The notes below the pieces were generated by a model. That model searched no databases, had not been told where the DNA came from, and saw only the letters and a list, made by a program, of their open reading frames with translations. 64,000 bases of DNA from Zychaea mexicana (taxonomy: Eukaryota > Mucoromycota > Mucoromycetes > Mucorales > Lichtheimiaceae), in contig NW_026516665.1 of NCBI RefSeq assembly GCF_025766255.1, positions 496,001 through 560,000 on the forward strand. The letters run 5' to 3'. Shown here piece after piece: positions 48,405-60,400 of this stretch. Within the stretch, counting starts at the first letter, position 1. Each line of letters starts with the position of its first letter. The translations under genes and the position numbers were made by a program.

Positions 48405-51400
48405 ATGCCGGCCAAAGTAGAATTAAGACAAGCGAACACTCTCGCTTGGAATAAAGGCAAAGGTAATTTTACTGTTGCAAAAGAAAACGAACTACGATAC
48501 GTGTATTTTGCGATAGGGGTAAAAGAATCTTTATTGACAAAAACGACGACGATCTGTTTTTTTAATTGTAGATGCTTCGCAGTACAAGAACCTTGACAGC
48601 AATATAAAAAAGAACACGACGTTTATTAAGAAATGCAAAACTTCACTTGCTGCCGATTCGACACAACAATTACTCAATGATATCAAGAAATTGAGCTTAG
48701 AAAAATACGTTTCTGAAGTAGTGGGTGCTGTCCTTGACGGCATGCTCAAGTGTAAATCAACAACTGATATTGCCGCTTGTGTTGAGGTAAGATAAAGGGT
48801 TCTGGAAAACAGTGACACTATGGAAAACTTTCTTACTCGCGCATGTACATACACCTTTTAAATAAATGCTACAATAGGTTATATCGGCGTTGCACCAACG
48901 ATTCCCTGAAACGTTCACTCTATTGCTCACATACAATCTCGCCAAAGCACTGCAAATTCCGTCTCGACAACACTTGGCTTCGTTGGCCCAGGATCAACGC
49001 GAAAAAGAAGAGTCGACGCGTATATCGAGACAACGCACGTATCTGCGGATCTCCGTCGAACTATGGCTTGCTGGTGTGCTGCGGAACGTAGAGGATGGAA
49101 TCCCGTCATTGGCGTCGACGAGCTTGGAAGGGGTTGAATCGCAACGAGATGGTGTCGCCGGATTTGTTGGATCATCTTCGTCTACATCACTCAAGACACG
49201 AAAGAAAGACGGTGATAAGGAGGAAAAGAAAGGCAAGGTTGAGAGCAATTTCGTATATCGTGTCCTAAAAGGATTGGTAAGTGGAATTGTATATACATAC
49301 ATGCCGTGCTGATATACGAAGTTATTGATCAAAATACACGTTTATATTAGCTTTCAAGTGATCTGGAGCAAAATGTCAACTTGCCTATTGCTGCGTCGTT
49401 CCTAAAAAATTATGGACAAGAAATCCTTGGTATTGTCCCGCGCAAGCAACGTGCAGCGACTCAACAGAACGAAAACCCTGACGATGCCGCAGTAACTACG
49501 GGTGCAACAATCACAAACATTGATAGTGATTCGACGGTGACACCAGAGAGCCGTGCTATGTTGAAAGGGCTGTTTGTGGACTACTATCGCAGTGTTGAAA
49601 AGCATTTGGTCAAGGAGCACAAGCAAATAAAAAAGCTGGATCATCGTAATCGTGAGATTCTCTTTGCTCGAGGTGAACTGTCGGATGAAATCAAGCAGGA
49701 TTATGAAAAGGTCTCCAAGTCATATGAGAAGCTTTTAAATAACACCCAAACGTGAGTTAGATATTTCTGCAAGACGGGTGTGGTTTTGATGAGTATAAAA
49801 CCTGGAGAAAAAGATGGTTGCTAAAAGGGATACTAATGGCCCTTTTGTAGGCTTGCTGATGCATTGGATTTGGAAATGCCAGAGCTTCCCGAAGAAGAAG
49901 GTGTGACCCGAGTCTCTATTGTGAGCGCGGGTGCAGCCCATGCATTCTCCGATACTAAAGTAAGAACCAAGAATGAGTGCTTAGGAGTGGAAAGATGTCA
50001 GCAAGGTATCTATGGTTACTGATTGCTGGATCAATGCAGGAATCTTTGGCAAATGGCATTTGGGAGGATGAGGATGCACGTAAATTCTATGAAGATCTAC
50101 CAGATCTACATGTACTTGTACCCGGTGTGTTTCTTGAATCCAACCCCTCCAAGAAGACGGACGGATTAGGCGAAGGAACAGAACAGAACGACAAAGAGGA
50201 AACAACGAGTGACGAAAATCCAGGCGTTGGTGAAACAGGAGAATCGGTTGTGAATGGTTCAGTTCAGGGCGATGATGAGAACGATGAAAAGGACGACGAG
50301 GATGTTGATGCTTCGGACATTGTGGATAAGGCACTCAAGTAAGTTTTGTTTTCATCTATATAGCGTACGATTCCAAACGAACAAAATGAAATTTCTAACT
50401 GCTGGGATGGGCTTATCTGCAGTAGCACTAGTACCGATAAGGACGATGAAAACGGCGCAAACTCAATGCCCTCGCAACTCGCTCAATTGGATGGTCTCAT
50501 TGCTCGTTTATCAACGCTTGGAAATCGGGACTTGATTGATAGTGCTGCAGTTGAGTTCTGCTACTTCAATTCAAAAAATGCACGAAAGAGATTAGTGAAG
50601 GTGAGTGGTTGGCAGGTCATGGTGCCTGCAGTAGAAAAAAACATACTCTCTGCTCAAAATCATGCTAAAGCTCTTTATTATGCTGTGTAACCTTAGGCAT
50701 TGTTGAATGTTCCTAGGCAACGGGTTGATTTGTTGCCTTATTATTCCCGTCTCATTGCCATTCTCGGTCAATATTTTTCGGATATCAGTGAAACGGTGCT
50801 TGCAGCTGTAAGCTTGAATATTTGTTGAGTAGAGGTAAAAAGTGCAAGACATGCTAAATGCTGACATTTTTTTTCGTTACTTTTTAAGCTCGATCACGAA
50901 TTTAAAGGTCTTCAAAGAAAGAAAACACAAGACCTTTTGGAATCTAGAGTAAAGGTTGGTACCGGTAATTCTGTCTATTGGCAAAAGAAAAATAAAAGAG
51001 CTGCTCTTACATTGGTGTGCAAATCCCGTAGAACATTCGGTTCCTATCTGAACTTACCAAGTTCAAAGTAACACCGTCACATACCATTTTCCATGTATTC
51101 AAGATTGCACTTGATGACTTTACACATCAGAACATCGACATTGTTTGCAACTTACTGGAAACGTGTGGCCGTTATCTACTCAAATCACCCGAAACCAGTG
51201 TCCGCATGAACAACATGGTAACTTCTATTCGTAAGAGCAGAAAGGCGGAAAAGAATGCTAATAGATCGAATTGATACTTTCTTTCATAGTTGGAGGTTGT
51301 GATGCGAAAAAAGAACGTGCAGCACATGGATAATCGTCAGATGTTGATGATCGAAAATGCATACTATCAAGCAAATCCTCCTGATAGAACTGCTATTGTG

Positions 51401-53426
51401 GAAAAGGAACGATCGCCTATGGAGCTTTATGTCCGTAAACTGATTTATGGAGATCTCAACAAGAAATCGCTCGACAAAATTCTAAAACAGTTGCGCAAAC
51501 TGCATTGGGAAGACCCGGATATCTTCCGGATGATGTTGAAAATCTTTCAAAAGGTGTGGAAGATCAAGTACAGCAATGTTCATTTGCTTGCCATCCTGGC
51601 GAGTGGATTGCATCGCCACCATTCTGATTTCGGTGTGCAGCTTATTGACAGCGTCATAGAAGAGATTCGTATTGGCTTGGAGGTGGGTTTGAAAGCGAAA
51701 GCAATACCAAATTTATTGAGTGTTTTATAGTACATGCTAACTAGGCAAACTCTTTTCTTGTATTGTAGCAAAATATTTTCAAGCATAATCAAAGACGAGT
51801 TGCAGTGGTGAAATACCTTGGCGAACTGTACAACTACAGAATGATTGACTCGCCTTTAATATTCGATACACTGTACACGATCGTTACTCTCGGTCATGGT
51901 ATGTTTTTGCTTTACATGGTTTTTGTTTCCCGTCATCTCTATCACTCGTGGTGTCTAAAACAGTAAATAGAATTTGGCCGGCCTGCGCGTGAACGATTCT
52001 GCCCCATGGATGCGCCCAATGACTTTTTCCGTATCCGCTTATGCTGCACCTTGTTGGATACCTGTGGAATGTGCTTTGACCGTGGCAGCTCAAAGCGTAA
52101 ACTGGATCACTTTTTGATCTTCTTCCAGGTATAAGCCTTTTTTATTGCTCCCGTTTAATCCATATCTGTCAAGAGAGAGAAATCGAGACTCGATCATATG
52201 CTAACGTACAACGTGTGCAGATGTATATCTTTACAAAAGCAAAGCCTCCCATGGATGTTGATTTTATGGTGAGCGATACATTGGAGATGCTTCGTCCGCA
52301 AATGCACATCATTAGCTCGTACGAAGAAGCCAACGAGGCCGTCGATCGCATGTTGCTTGAACAACTCAAGTCTGTCCAGGGATCGGATGGTAGCAAAGTT
52401 CAAGAGGATGGCTTTGAAGAGAGCGAGGAAGAATCGACCAGTGACGAAGCCGACGATGACGATAATCTGGACGATGCAGATAAGGATGATGAAGATGAGG
52501 AAAATACAGAAGAGGTACTGTGTTATCTAAAGAGAGGATGTATACCAATCTCGCTCTCATTTTCCCTATTAGTTCAATGGGTGAAAGTGGTTACTGATAT
52601 GTTACCCAATTTTTATGGTGCTTTGTAGATCGGCGAAGAAGGTGCAACGGTGGATGGTGACGAAGATGTGGTTGTGTTCAAGAAAAAGCAAGAGCAAAAA
52701 TCCAATGAAGATGATGAAGAGTTTGAACGTGAATTTAGCCGCATGATGAGCGAGAGTATGGAATCCCGTAAATTCGAAAAGAAGTCTGCTGTACTGGATG
52801 TACCTATTCCTATGAACCTTCGAGGCGCGCAAGGTATTTTAGAAAAGAAAGGAACAACATGGACTACGGTTCTTTGAATAGAGTTTGTTAAACTGTCATT
52901 CTGATGTAGATCGTCGTACCGCAACTGCTCAAGAGAAGGACATTAATAGCCAAGATAAGATGTCGTTCACATTATTGACAAAGAAGGGCAATCGACAACA
53001 GGTAAGGAAAGAAGAAAAAATATCTGATACGATCAAAGGATCGATTGTACTTATATGTATGGTCTGGAATCTTTTCTGTGTGATCTAGACGCGTACGATG
53101 GAAGTACCATCTGATTCTATTTTGGCCGTCAGCACGCGAACAAAACAAGAAGCGGAACGCGAGGAGCAGCAGCAACTCAAGAAATTGGTGTTGAGCTATG
53201 AGGAGCGCGAAGAAGCTGCTGCGCGTCAAGGTAATGGAACGTATTAACGATAAAAGGCAGTAGCCAAGGTGATCAGGAAACGGCTCGTTTGACACAGCAA
53301 CACAAACATTTTCGATTTCTATTTTTAGCTGCCAAGGAAGAACGTGCAAGACAACGAGGAGGGTTCCGCGGCAGACGTATTCTTCATATGGGTGGCGGTG
53401 GCGGCGGTGCCTATGCAGGAAGGTAG
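48405..53426 (+). CDS. UPF2: Nonsense-mediated mRNA decay factor UPF2 (NMD2)
   Basis: Eighteen coding exons: 48405-48462, 48572-48786, 48878-49276, 49351-49751, 49851-49959, 50040-50338, 50423-50600, 50697-50807, 50889-50954, 51032-51217, 51290-51682, 51769-51898, 51971-52128, 52221-52514, 52629-52833, 52910-53001, 53089-53230 and 53329-53426, giving 1177 aa. All introns are GT-AG and in phase. Three MIF4G helical repeats lie at about residues 40-260, 500-670 and 690-900 (for example LELEYR-type helices, KVTPSHTIFHVFKIALDDFT, FGRPARERFCPMDAPNDFFR). A very acidic stretch (about 950-1000) is followed by the UPF1-binding segment (FEREFSRMMSESMESRKFEK, LDVPIPMNLR) and a Gly/Arg tail. UPF2 bridges UPF1 and UPF3 on premature stops in the cytoplasm. 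Confidence 0.95.
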
Positions 53427-56400
53427 GGCATCACCTTTAAGCAAAACACAGTAGTGTACGACTCGATAATGGCAGGGAAAAAACTGATTAAAGTATCGTA
53501 GGCGGTAGAAAATGATGACTAGGTTACCCCAGCAAGAGCAGCGCGCTGTCATAGAACGCACAAACCAACCAAGGGAGGTACCATCCGAATTTTGTCTTGT
53601 CTTGGTCCTTGCACCCACCCTCGTACATCCACCCCATCATCCTCAACAAACATCAACTGGCACTCTCGAGTAGATGATGTTTTCTCTTCTACATTCTGTT
53701 CAGCTATTCGAAGCATAGGCGTTTGGGAACAGAATAGCGCCAAGACTACTGCTTATACAAACATTCGAGTAATGCGAATGAAATAAAAACCTCAGACCGA
53801 GAATTTGATCACTAGCAGTCCCACTTCTCTAAACTTAAGGAACCAGACATCTGTACCGAATAACTGTACGGGAACTATCGTGGAAACAAATATTTAGAAA
53901 AACAAGCGTATGGCCCAAATATAGCTTACCACTCAAGTCAGCGGTGTAACATGCGTAAATACTGGTACTAGAGTAACAAGCTCTGCTTTTGATGTGCAAG
54001 ATTTGAGATCAAAAGGAAGAAGGGTTCGCTGAGGAGGCAGTTGCCCGGTACAATGAAGGAGGCTGCCGCCAAAGTGCAGTAGGAAGTTTTTGTTGGAAAG
54101 TAAGGAAGAAGTCCGTTTACGATCGTACGTACGTATACCAGCGATTTTACGGGCTGTAAGATTCTGTGTCCGAACGTGTGCTCGTACTTGCTACTCGGTA
54201 ACTTTTTCATCAAGGGTCATTGGAGGTGAGCGCATAAGAGTTTCGATCGCTCCTACGAGATATGGCTATACTAATTCCATGTATGCTCACATCATCAGGG
54301 TCAGCGATGTAAAGGCAGTATTAAGCTATCCTCTATGGGTCAAAGTCTTCTTGTCGGTACTTCCCAAGCTCACTATTATCTTGTTCCTGCATTTTTTAAT
54401 GGCACCAGGCGGGCAGTCTCTGACGTAAATCGGACTCCTCTTCTGCCAACATATCTTCCCCGAAATCGTCAATCAACTTTTCGATGGCTGGAACACCTTC
54501 TTCAAAAATTTACAGTATAATAGACCTGATAGTATACTGATTACATAAATACATTGATGATGAAGGACTGACGTACAGACAGCACTTAATTCTTTTGCAA
54601 TATTTACTTGCTCATCCTGATTTACTCTGCGACTTCTTCTGTTTGAAATTCATGGTATAGTTAGCAAAGAAAGAATACATAGGCAGTATTGATTCAAGTT
54701 TAAACCAAATAGCCAGGTGTACGTAATCAATATTTCCATCCATATCACATGCATAACACCTGTTCAAGGAGTGCTTGTATCATAACTACTCAAAACGAGC
54801 AGGACACAATTAAATTCTTAGTTTGATATTCCATCTGTTCAGGGTACAGCGTTCCGAAGCGAATATGCGTATTTATCGATCAAATTCGTGGTCAGTACGA
54901 CTCCTAAGTTGCAAATCCGTTGCAGGCTGTTGTTGCTGTTATCGCTCCCTAGTTTGCTCAGCTCGCTTGGTTGCTGCTTCCATGCGCTCAGCTTCAAATT
55001 TGTGGCACCAGGTTGGCTTACCCAAAATTGGATGATCCGAGCTCTTTACCCATTTCACAGCGTTGGAATGAACTCTCGCGATATCGTCCCAATTGGCGTT
55101 TTCGCGACGTTTTCAAACGAGATCACTGGTACACGAGGACAAGATATGGCCATGTCCACTGAGGCTTGCCCGTTTGGTGAGCCCCCCCCCCCCGCGCTAG
55201 CAGTTGACGACCGTCTTCTAGAAGTTTGACAACTCATCATCCATCAAAGGAATGATGTATCGTACTTTTGAGGTTTACAGACCGCTCAATCAATACTGGC
55301 CTGGGTAGCCAATATATTTGTGAATTAGGAAAAGTGCAATACTAAGGGCGACGGTAAGATGCTGTACAAACTCAATTTGAACTCAAACAAAGCAAAAAGG
55401 CTTTCTATTTCTTTTGAAGAAACTTAGTCATTGATATTAAGATTTGTATTGGTATATGTAGTATGTAACCTTATACGAAAAACATCGGAAGGTGGTCCAA
55501 AGCTTGAGAGCCATCATATCGTACCGTCCCAAGCTTTCGTGGGCCAACTAATTACAGCCGTTATTATGTTCCATGCCATATGTGGGCGACAAGTGAAAGG
55601 TTTGCCACGGCAGCTAATTTTGTCGTAACTGTATGGACAAGCAGGATCACGGAGAAAAAGTAATCAAGAAAAGCGTTGCTGTACATGTGTCGAACTGCCT
55701 CCACCTGAAAACATATCCGGCGCTCCAAAGGCAGCTCAATCTCAGGCAATCTCCCAAGCAGATGGGCACATCCACGTGGATCTAGGCATTGATAGAAAGC
55801 CATTTGAAACGTCTGTAAAACAATTTTACTAATGAGTATGACCATTACGGTATTCGGTATCAAAAGATTTGATCTTGGCTGTAGAGTGCATGTCGTGCAG
55901 ATTCTATGAGAAACGACAGTTTAAGCATACAAAGCTCGATCAACTTGTTCCAAGTCTAAAAGAGTTCCTGCTGTTGCAAGAAACTTTCTGATGTGCCCAG
56001 TACTGATATTGCTACATACCCAACGGGTTTCACAACAATTTGACATTGTATTACATGGTCTTTCCATTATGCTTGCGTCAAACGGTTGCCTAGATATTAT
56101 GTTTGGAATCGATCGAGTCATTGCAAAGTAAAAGTAATTACGAATCTAATGTGAGCCATTTGACATTGTCAGCATTGTATAAGAACAAGGACACAGCACG
56201 CCAAAACATGAGTTCTTTCCTAACTGTCAAATGAAGCGGCGAAGACGATTGAACACAGTCAGAAAGAAAATGGATATTGCAAGGTGAAGCGACACGCAAA
56301 TATCTTCACAAGGAAAGAAATTGTAAATGAGTTTGAGCAGGACATAAAGTAAAAGAGCAGGTTTTTATTCATTGTAATATTAGAGTAAAGGAACATTTTA

Positions 56401-56760
56401 TTAAAGACGGAAGTTATCTTTATGAATATCAATTGTCGAAGAGTACAAATTTATTAAATGAACACAATCAGTGGACAATAAAGACAAATAATAAGAACGC
56501 GATTTTACAAAGTGACCTCAACAAGCAGTTCGCACAACCTGCAGGCTATACAAAAAGCATGAAGAAAGCAAGAAGAAACAGAAGAAGTATGTAAAAGGGG
56601 GAGGAAAAGAAAGCCACCAATGCCTCGGCCTGGGAGTCCCAGTCTCCCAATCATTTGGCTGGGTCAATCAACCACAAACCCAGCCATCATGGTACAAACG
56701 AGTGGGAACCATGACGTACGCTACGTTTCGAGAGTCAAGTGCAAGCAATCGGTTGTGGAT
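53427..56760. other. Gene-poor region with eroded frames
   Basis: No intact gene. Interrupted frames occur on both strands, for example minus 54396-54506 and plus 54971-55160 (FRDVFKRDHWYTRTRYG), and are too broken to assign. A C10 run lies at about 55183-55192. The density of short broken frames resembles decayed mobile-element or gene sequence. Confidence 0.4.
54336..54506 (-). pseudogene. Fragment of a decayed coding sequence
   Basis: A minus-strand stretch reads EEGVPAIEKLIDDFGEDMLA and continues in frame past a TAA at 54398-54396 into KMQEQDNSELGKYRQEDFD. Composition on both sides of the stop looks protein-like. I do not recognise the family, and chance is possible. Confidence 0.25.
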
Positions 56761-56762
56761 TG

Positions 56763-56905
56763 CCTGTGAGTGGGGAAGGGGGAAGGGAAGGACGGAAGGA
56801 AGATGGAAGGGTAGACGGAAGGGAAGGAAGGGAGGGAAGGATGGAAGGAAGATGGAAGAGTAGACGGAAGGGAAGAGGAAAGGGAAGGGGTGGGGGTAGG
56901 GGAAA
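56763..56905. repeat. GGAAGG-type purine tract with a 50-bp tandem duplication
   Basis: Almost pure G/A on the plus strand. A unit of about 50 bp beginning GGGAAGGA(C/T)GGAAGG is present twice (from about 56784 and 56834), differing at a few positions. Long mirror-type purine tracts can form triplexes. Confidence 0.85.
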
Positions 56906-57020
56906 GAATTGACTCTCGAAACACCCAAAAAAACAGCCATTTGCTGCTGTTGTCGAATGCTGGAGGAGCTGCTTACTGGATACTCAGATGCTGGGAGCCG
57001 AACACTGAAGCTGGGAGCTG

Positions 57021-57292
57021 ATTGCCGAGAGTCGATTGCCGAGAGTCGATTGCCGAGAGTCGAATGCCGAGAGTCGAATGCCAGAGAGCTGATCGCCGAG
57101 AGTCGAATGCCGAGCGTCGATTGTCGCGAGTCGAATGCCGAGAGTCGAATGCCAGAGAGTCGATTGCCGAGCGTCGATTGTCGAGAGTCGAATGCCGAGA
57201 GTCGAATACCAGAGAGTCGAAGGCCAGAGAGTCGAATGCCAGAGAGACGATCGCCAGACAGTCGATTGCCGAGAGTCGAGTCCTAGGAGTCG
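57021..57292. repeat. 14/15-bp minisatellite, about 19 units
   Basis: Degenerate tandem copies of ATTGCCGAGAGTCG / AATGCCAGAGAGTCG. The units mix 14 and 15 bp. Long open frames on both strands here are a by-product of the repeat and are not called as genes. Confidence 0.95.
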
Positions 57293-57299
57293 AACGCGA

Positions 57300-57470
57300 T
57301 TCACAGAGGCACCTGGTACCAGGGACCACGGGAAAAAGGCTGAGACCAGGACCGACAGAGGCAAAGACCAGGACCGACAGAGGCAGGACCAGGACCAAGG
57401 GAAGAGCCAAGAGAAAGACCAGGACCAAGGAAGAGCCAAGAGGAAGACCAGGAGGATCCAAGGGAGTGAA
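57300..57470. repeat. Degenerate GACCAGGACC(A/G) repeat block
   Basis: Irregular repeats of AGGACC, GACAGAGGC and AAGAGCCAAGAG directly follow the minisatellite. Periodicity is loose. Confidence 0.7.
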
Positions 57471-57570
57471 GGAAATAGAAAAATGAAGGAAAGAAAGAGT
57501 GAAGAGAAAAAACGAAATGGCCTGAAAAATATGGGCGTATTTATGCTTTTTGGATTGACCCGCCGCTTAG

Positions 57571-57638
57571 AAAAAACACGTCACGTGACTTGTGATTCGT
57601 TATTCAAAAACACGTCACGTGACTTGTAATTCGTCATT
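57571..57638. repeat. Perfect-length 34-bp tandem repeat carrying GTCACGTGAC
   Basis: Two adjacent 34-bp copies (57571-57604 and 57605-57638) differ at two positions. Each contains the 10-bp palindrome GTCACGTGAC, a Cbf1-type E-box. Possible paired binding sites, or the end of a mobile element. Confidence 0.85.
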
Positions 57639-58145
57639 CAATCAGCAGGTGGGAAAGTAAAATGGCAGGGAAGATACCATGTGAAGTAGAGGTGTTGAAG
57701 AGACACGGTCAAGCTGTCAAGAAGAAGGCGTATGTGGTCTGCGTGTTTTGATAGTCCTACGAAATATGTTTCACCGGTATCATGCAGGGCGTGCCCCGAC
57801 AGTGTCGCCGCCTGTCGGGCCACAAGGCGCACAGACACGGTTTACAGTGTTTCAGCAACAAGATCCCAGAGAAAAAGTAAATGGCAGGTGCCGGGAATGG
57901 TTGACATTACAGAAAATAAAAATTACTGATATTGTAACAAGAAGCTCACGTAAATAGAAGCCATATACACCTAGAAATAATGGCGCAGAAGTTGACGACC
58001 GTGAAGTACGCGTGATGCAAAGCAAAGTGTATACCAAGGACAAGTGGTGAAGCTCGGTAACGGTAGAATGAGAGTGTCTTTGAAGCCCTTCTATTTGTTA
58101 ATAGCCTTTTACAATTAAAGCTGGGTTAGTGCTGGCTGTCTCGCA
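57639..58145. other. Unassigned stretch between repeats
   Basis: Short frames on both strands, with an ATG at 57662 just after the paired palindromes giving about 29 codons. No family recognised. Probably remnant mobile-element DNA. Confidence 0.3.
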
Positions 58146-58149
58146 TAGA

Positions 58150-58471
58150 GCGTTCGCCATCTCTGCCAGACATCTCTCCCATAGAGTGTTTGCCATTGCT
58201 CGCACAGAGTGTTTGCCAATTCTCCCATAGAGCGTTTGCCATTTCTCCCATAGAGTGTTTGCCATCTCTGGCCATAGAGTGTTTGCCATCTCTGGCCATA
58301 AAGTGTTTGCCATCTCTGGCCATAAAGTGTTTGCCATCTCTCCCATAGAGCGTTTGCCATCTCTCCCATAGAGCGTTTGCCATCTCTGGCCATAGAGCGT
58401 TTGCCATCTCTCCCATAGAGTGTTTGCCATCTCTCCATTGAGCGTTTGCCATCGCTCCCATAGACCGTTCT
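58150..58471. repeat. 23/24-bp minisatellite, about 13 units
   Basis: Tandem copies of TTTGCCATCTCTCCCATAGA plus GCG or GTG. A variant has CTCTGGCCATA in place of CTCTCCCATA. All three minus-strand frames stay open through the array, which makes spurious ORFs. Confidence 0.95.
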
Positions 58472-60400
58472 GAATGTCGACTCCACCGTTCCCGAATCTC
58501 AACACTGTTCAAGACAAAATCAATATCACTTTGTCGACGATCTCGTGGCAACTATATTGCTCGTTGCAAAAGTCTCCACTGTCCAATCAGGAGCGAGAAT
58601 GACGACTCTCGCTCGCATATGAAGAGGTACAATAACAATATAAAACACGCACAAACAAGTTCAACGAACGGGAAGAGAGAACAAAACATTCTTTACTTGA
58701 TACATTATACTATGATACTAATCAATAATAGGGTGTCGATGTCTTAGTTTCCCTGCTCTTAGGCAGGTACTGACAGGAGCAATCACGGGAAGATCGACAT
58801 CTGCTCCCGTAACCCTCTACCACAAAGCTAGGGTCTTGTCTTGGTCGCTTTGTGGATTATCGAAGGTCGATTGGTATTGAGATGCCCAGTCCCGTCTCAC
58901 CAATCGCGACCACTTACCTGCGACCACCTACCTTAGTCGACCTGTGCCTACAGAACAAGCATCATCACCCACCCACCCACCCACCTACAGGAATCCGCGT
59001 TAGGTCCCCTACACATCCACAAAAAGAAGAAAGGAACTCACCGTACGTGATCGTGAAAAAGTGAAAAGAGAAGAGAAAAAGCGAGGAAGCAACACGCTGC
59101 GGAATGGCTGCAATCTGCTTTCCTTTTTTCTCAGCTAAATAGGTAAAAATACCTCCACCCCGCATCCACAAGTCCAGGCTAACAATGCGGGAAACCATGA
59201 CAGATCTTCTGTATCGTAGCCGATAGTAGCACGATCACAACGTGCTTTATCACACTTTGGTACGCGCTTTTCACCTTACTTTTTTTTCATTTCTGTGGTC
59301 GCGTAGTTCTGCTCGCGAAAATAATCGAAAGGAAATATTTGTTGAGAGGCTATGCACACCAGCAACAACGGCGCTTAAGGCAAGCTGTTCTAAGCTGAGA
59401 GAACCGCCGGTTTAATGGTATGTTTCGCTTGCAACGCCCCTTTCAATCCCTTGATTAACCGAAAACATCGTTGGCAAAACTTTCATATATACTTGTATAA
59501 AAGAGCGCCACTACAATTAATACAATGTCTCACTGGATCCCATGAAGACGCTGGCTACGGCGTTCAGCCCATATGATATTTACTCCAACCCAATGCAATA
59601 CACGCTCAGTCATCCTGGTGATAAGAACAACTTGCATAACACTATGCGCTATCATACCCCAATCCCCTTCTTTCCGGATACTTTTCCTTTTTTTTGGATT
59701 TGGATTCGCCAATATAACTTGTGGTGACAAGACATCCATTCTGAGTGCATCATCAGCCGCCCTTTTCTTGACAAGTATAAGAGATTTGAGAGATCACAAA
59801 TGACATACGTCTATGCATCATATTGCGTCAGTCCATATCGGGTTATAATAGCCTTACATATGCTGGATCATCCGAGTATAATGTTTACGTGCTTTACACA
59901 ACTCGGTTGGGTTGTCTCTATGCTACAGTGCTTAGCTGGTTGCCGTGGTAATTACTGTGTATGCTTTTGTTTGATGTTTAAGCGAAAATCTTATGCTGAC
60001 GATGTTTCAGGCAGTGTAATGATGCACAGTGTATTTATATATGTGTTTGCGCTGGCCTCAGTAATTATGCAATACTGCAATTGCAGTAATTTTTTCCGGT
60101 ACTTGCCAGACTTTATGCAGTATTGCAGTAGATACTTCATGATCCCTGAGTTAAACAGTAGCATCTATCCGCGTCACTCTTCACGCCCAAACTTTATTTG
60201 TCTTTGCTTTCTCTTGCTATAGCCTCGGTCTTTTCGACAACACCGCTGTCATTTCCGTTATTCGACTTGACACATACTGCCAATTGAAAGTAATAATATC
60301 TAAATTGTACACTTGCTTTATAATACGTGAGTTGAATCCAACTGTGCGCGACATTATACATAACATACATCAGCTTCAAGCAAAACATATAATCTATGTC
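58472..60400. other. Gene-poor region, possible LTR-like remnant
   Basis: A TATA-like ATATAAAACACG at about 58638-58649 is followed by inverted sequences containing TGTCGATGTC (58734-58743) and GATCGACATC (58791-58800). This could be the edge of an old retroelement, but no paired LTR or coding domain was found. A CCCA run lies at 58969-58985. The plus-strand frame 59800-60222 is Cys-rich and matches nothing I know. Confidence 0.3.

Noticed and set aside
54888..55240. Coding-like frames on both strands at the same place
   Set aside because: Each strand reads plausibly but is interrupted, and neither can be preferred or assigned.
57022..57629. Long overlapping open frames on both strands (Arg/Glu/Ser-rich)
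   Set aside because: They are created by the 14/15-bp minisatellite, have repetitive composition in every frame and match no protein family.
58098..58551. Three parallel minus-strand open frames of 120-140 codons
   Set aside because: The 23/24-bp repeat keeps all frames open; the products are repeats of the unit.
59800..60222. 140-codon plus-strand open frame rich in Cys and hydrophobic residues
   Set aside because: No signal peptide pattern, domain or splice context; the composition fits random AT-rich DNA.
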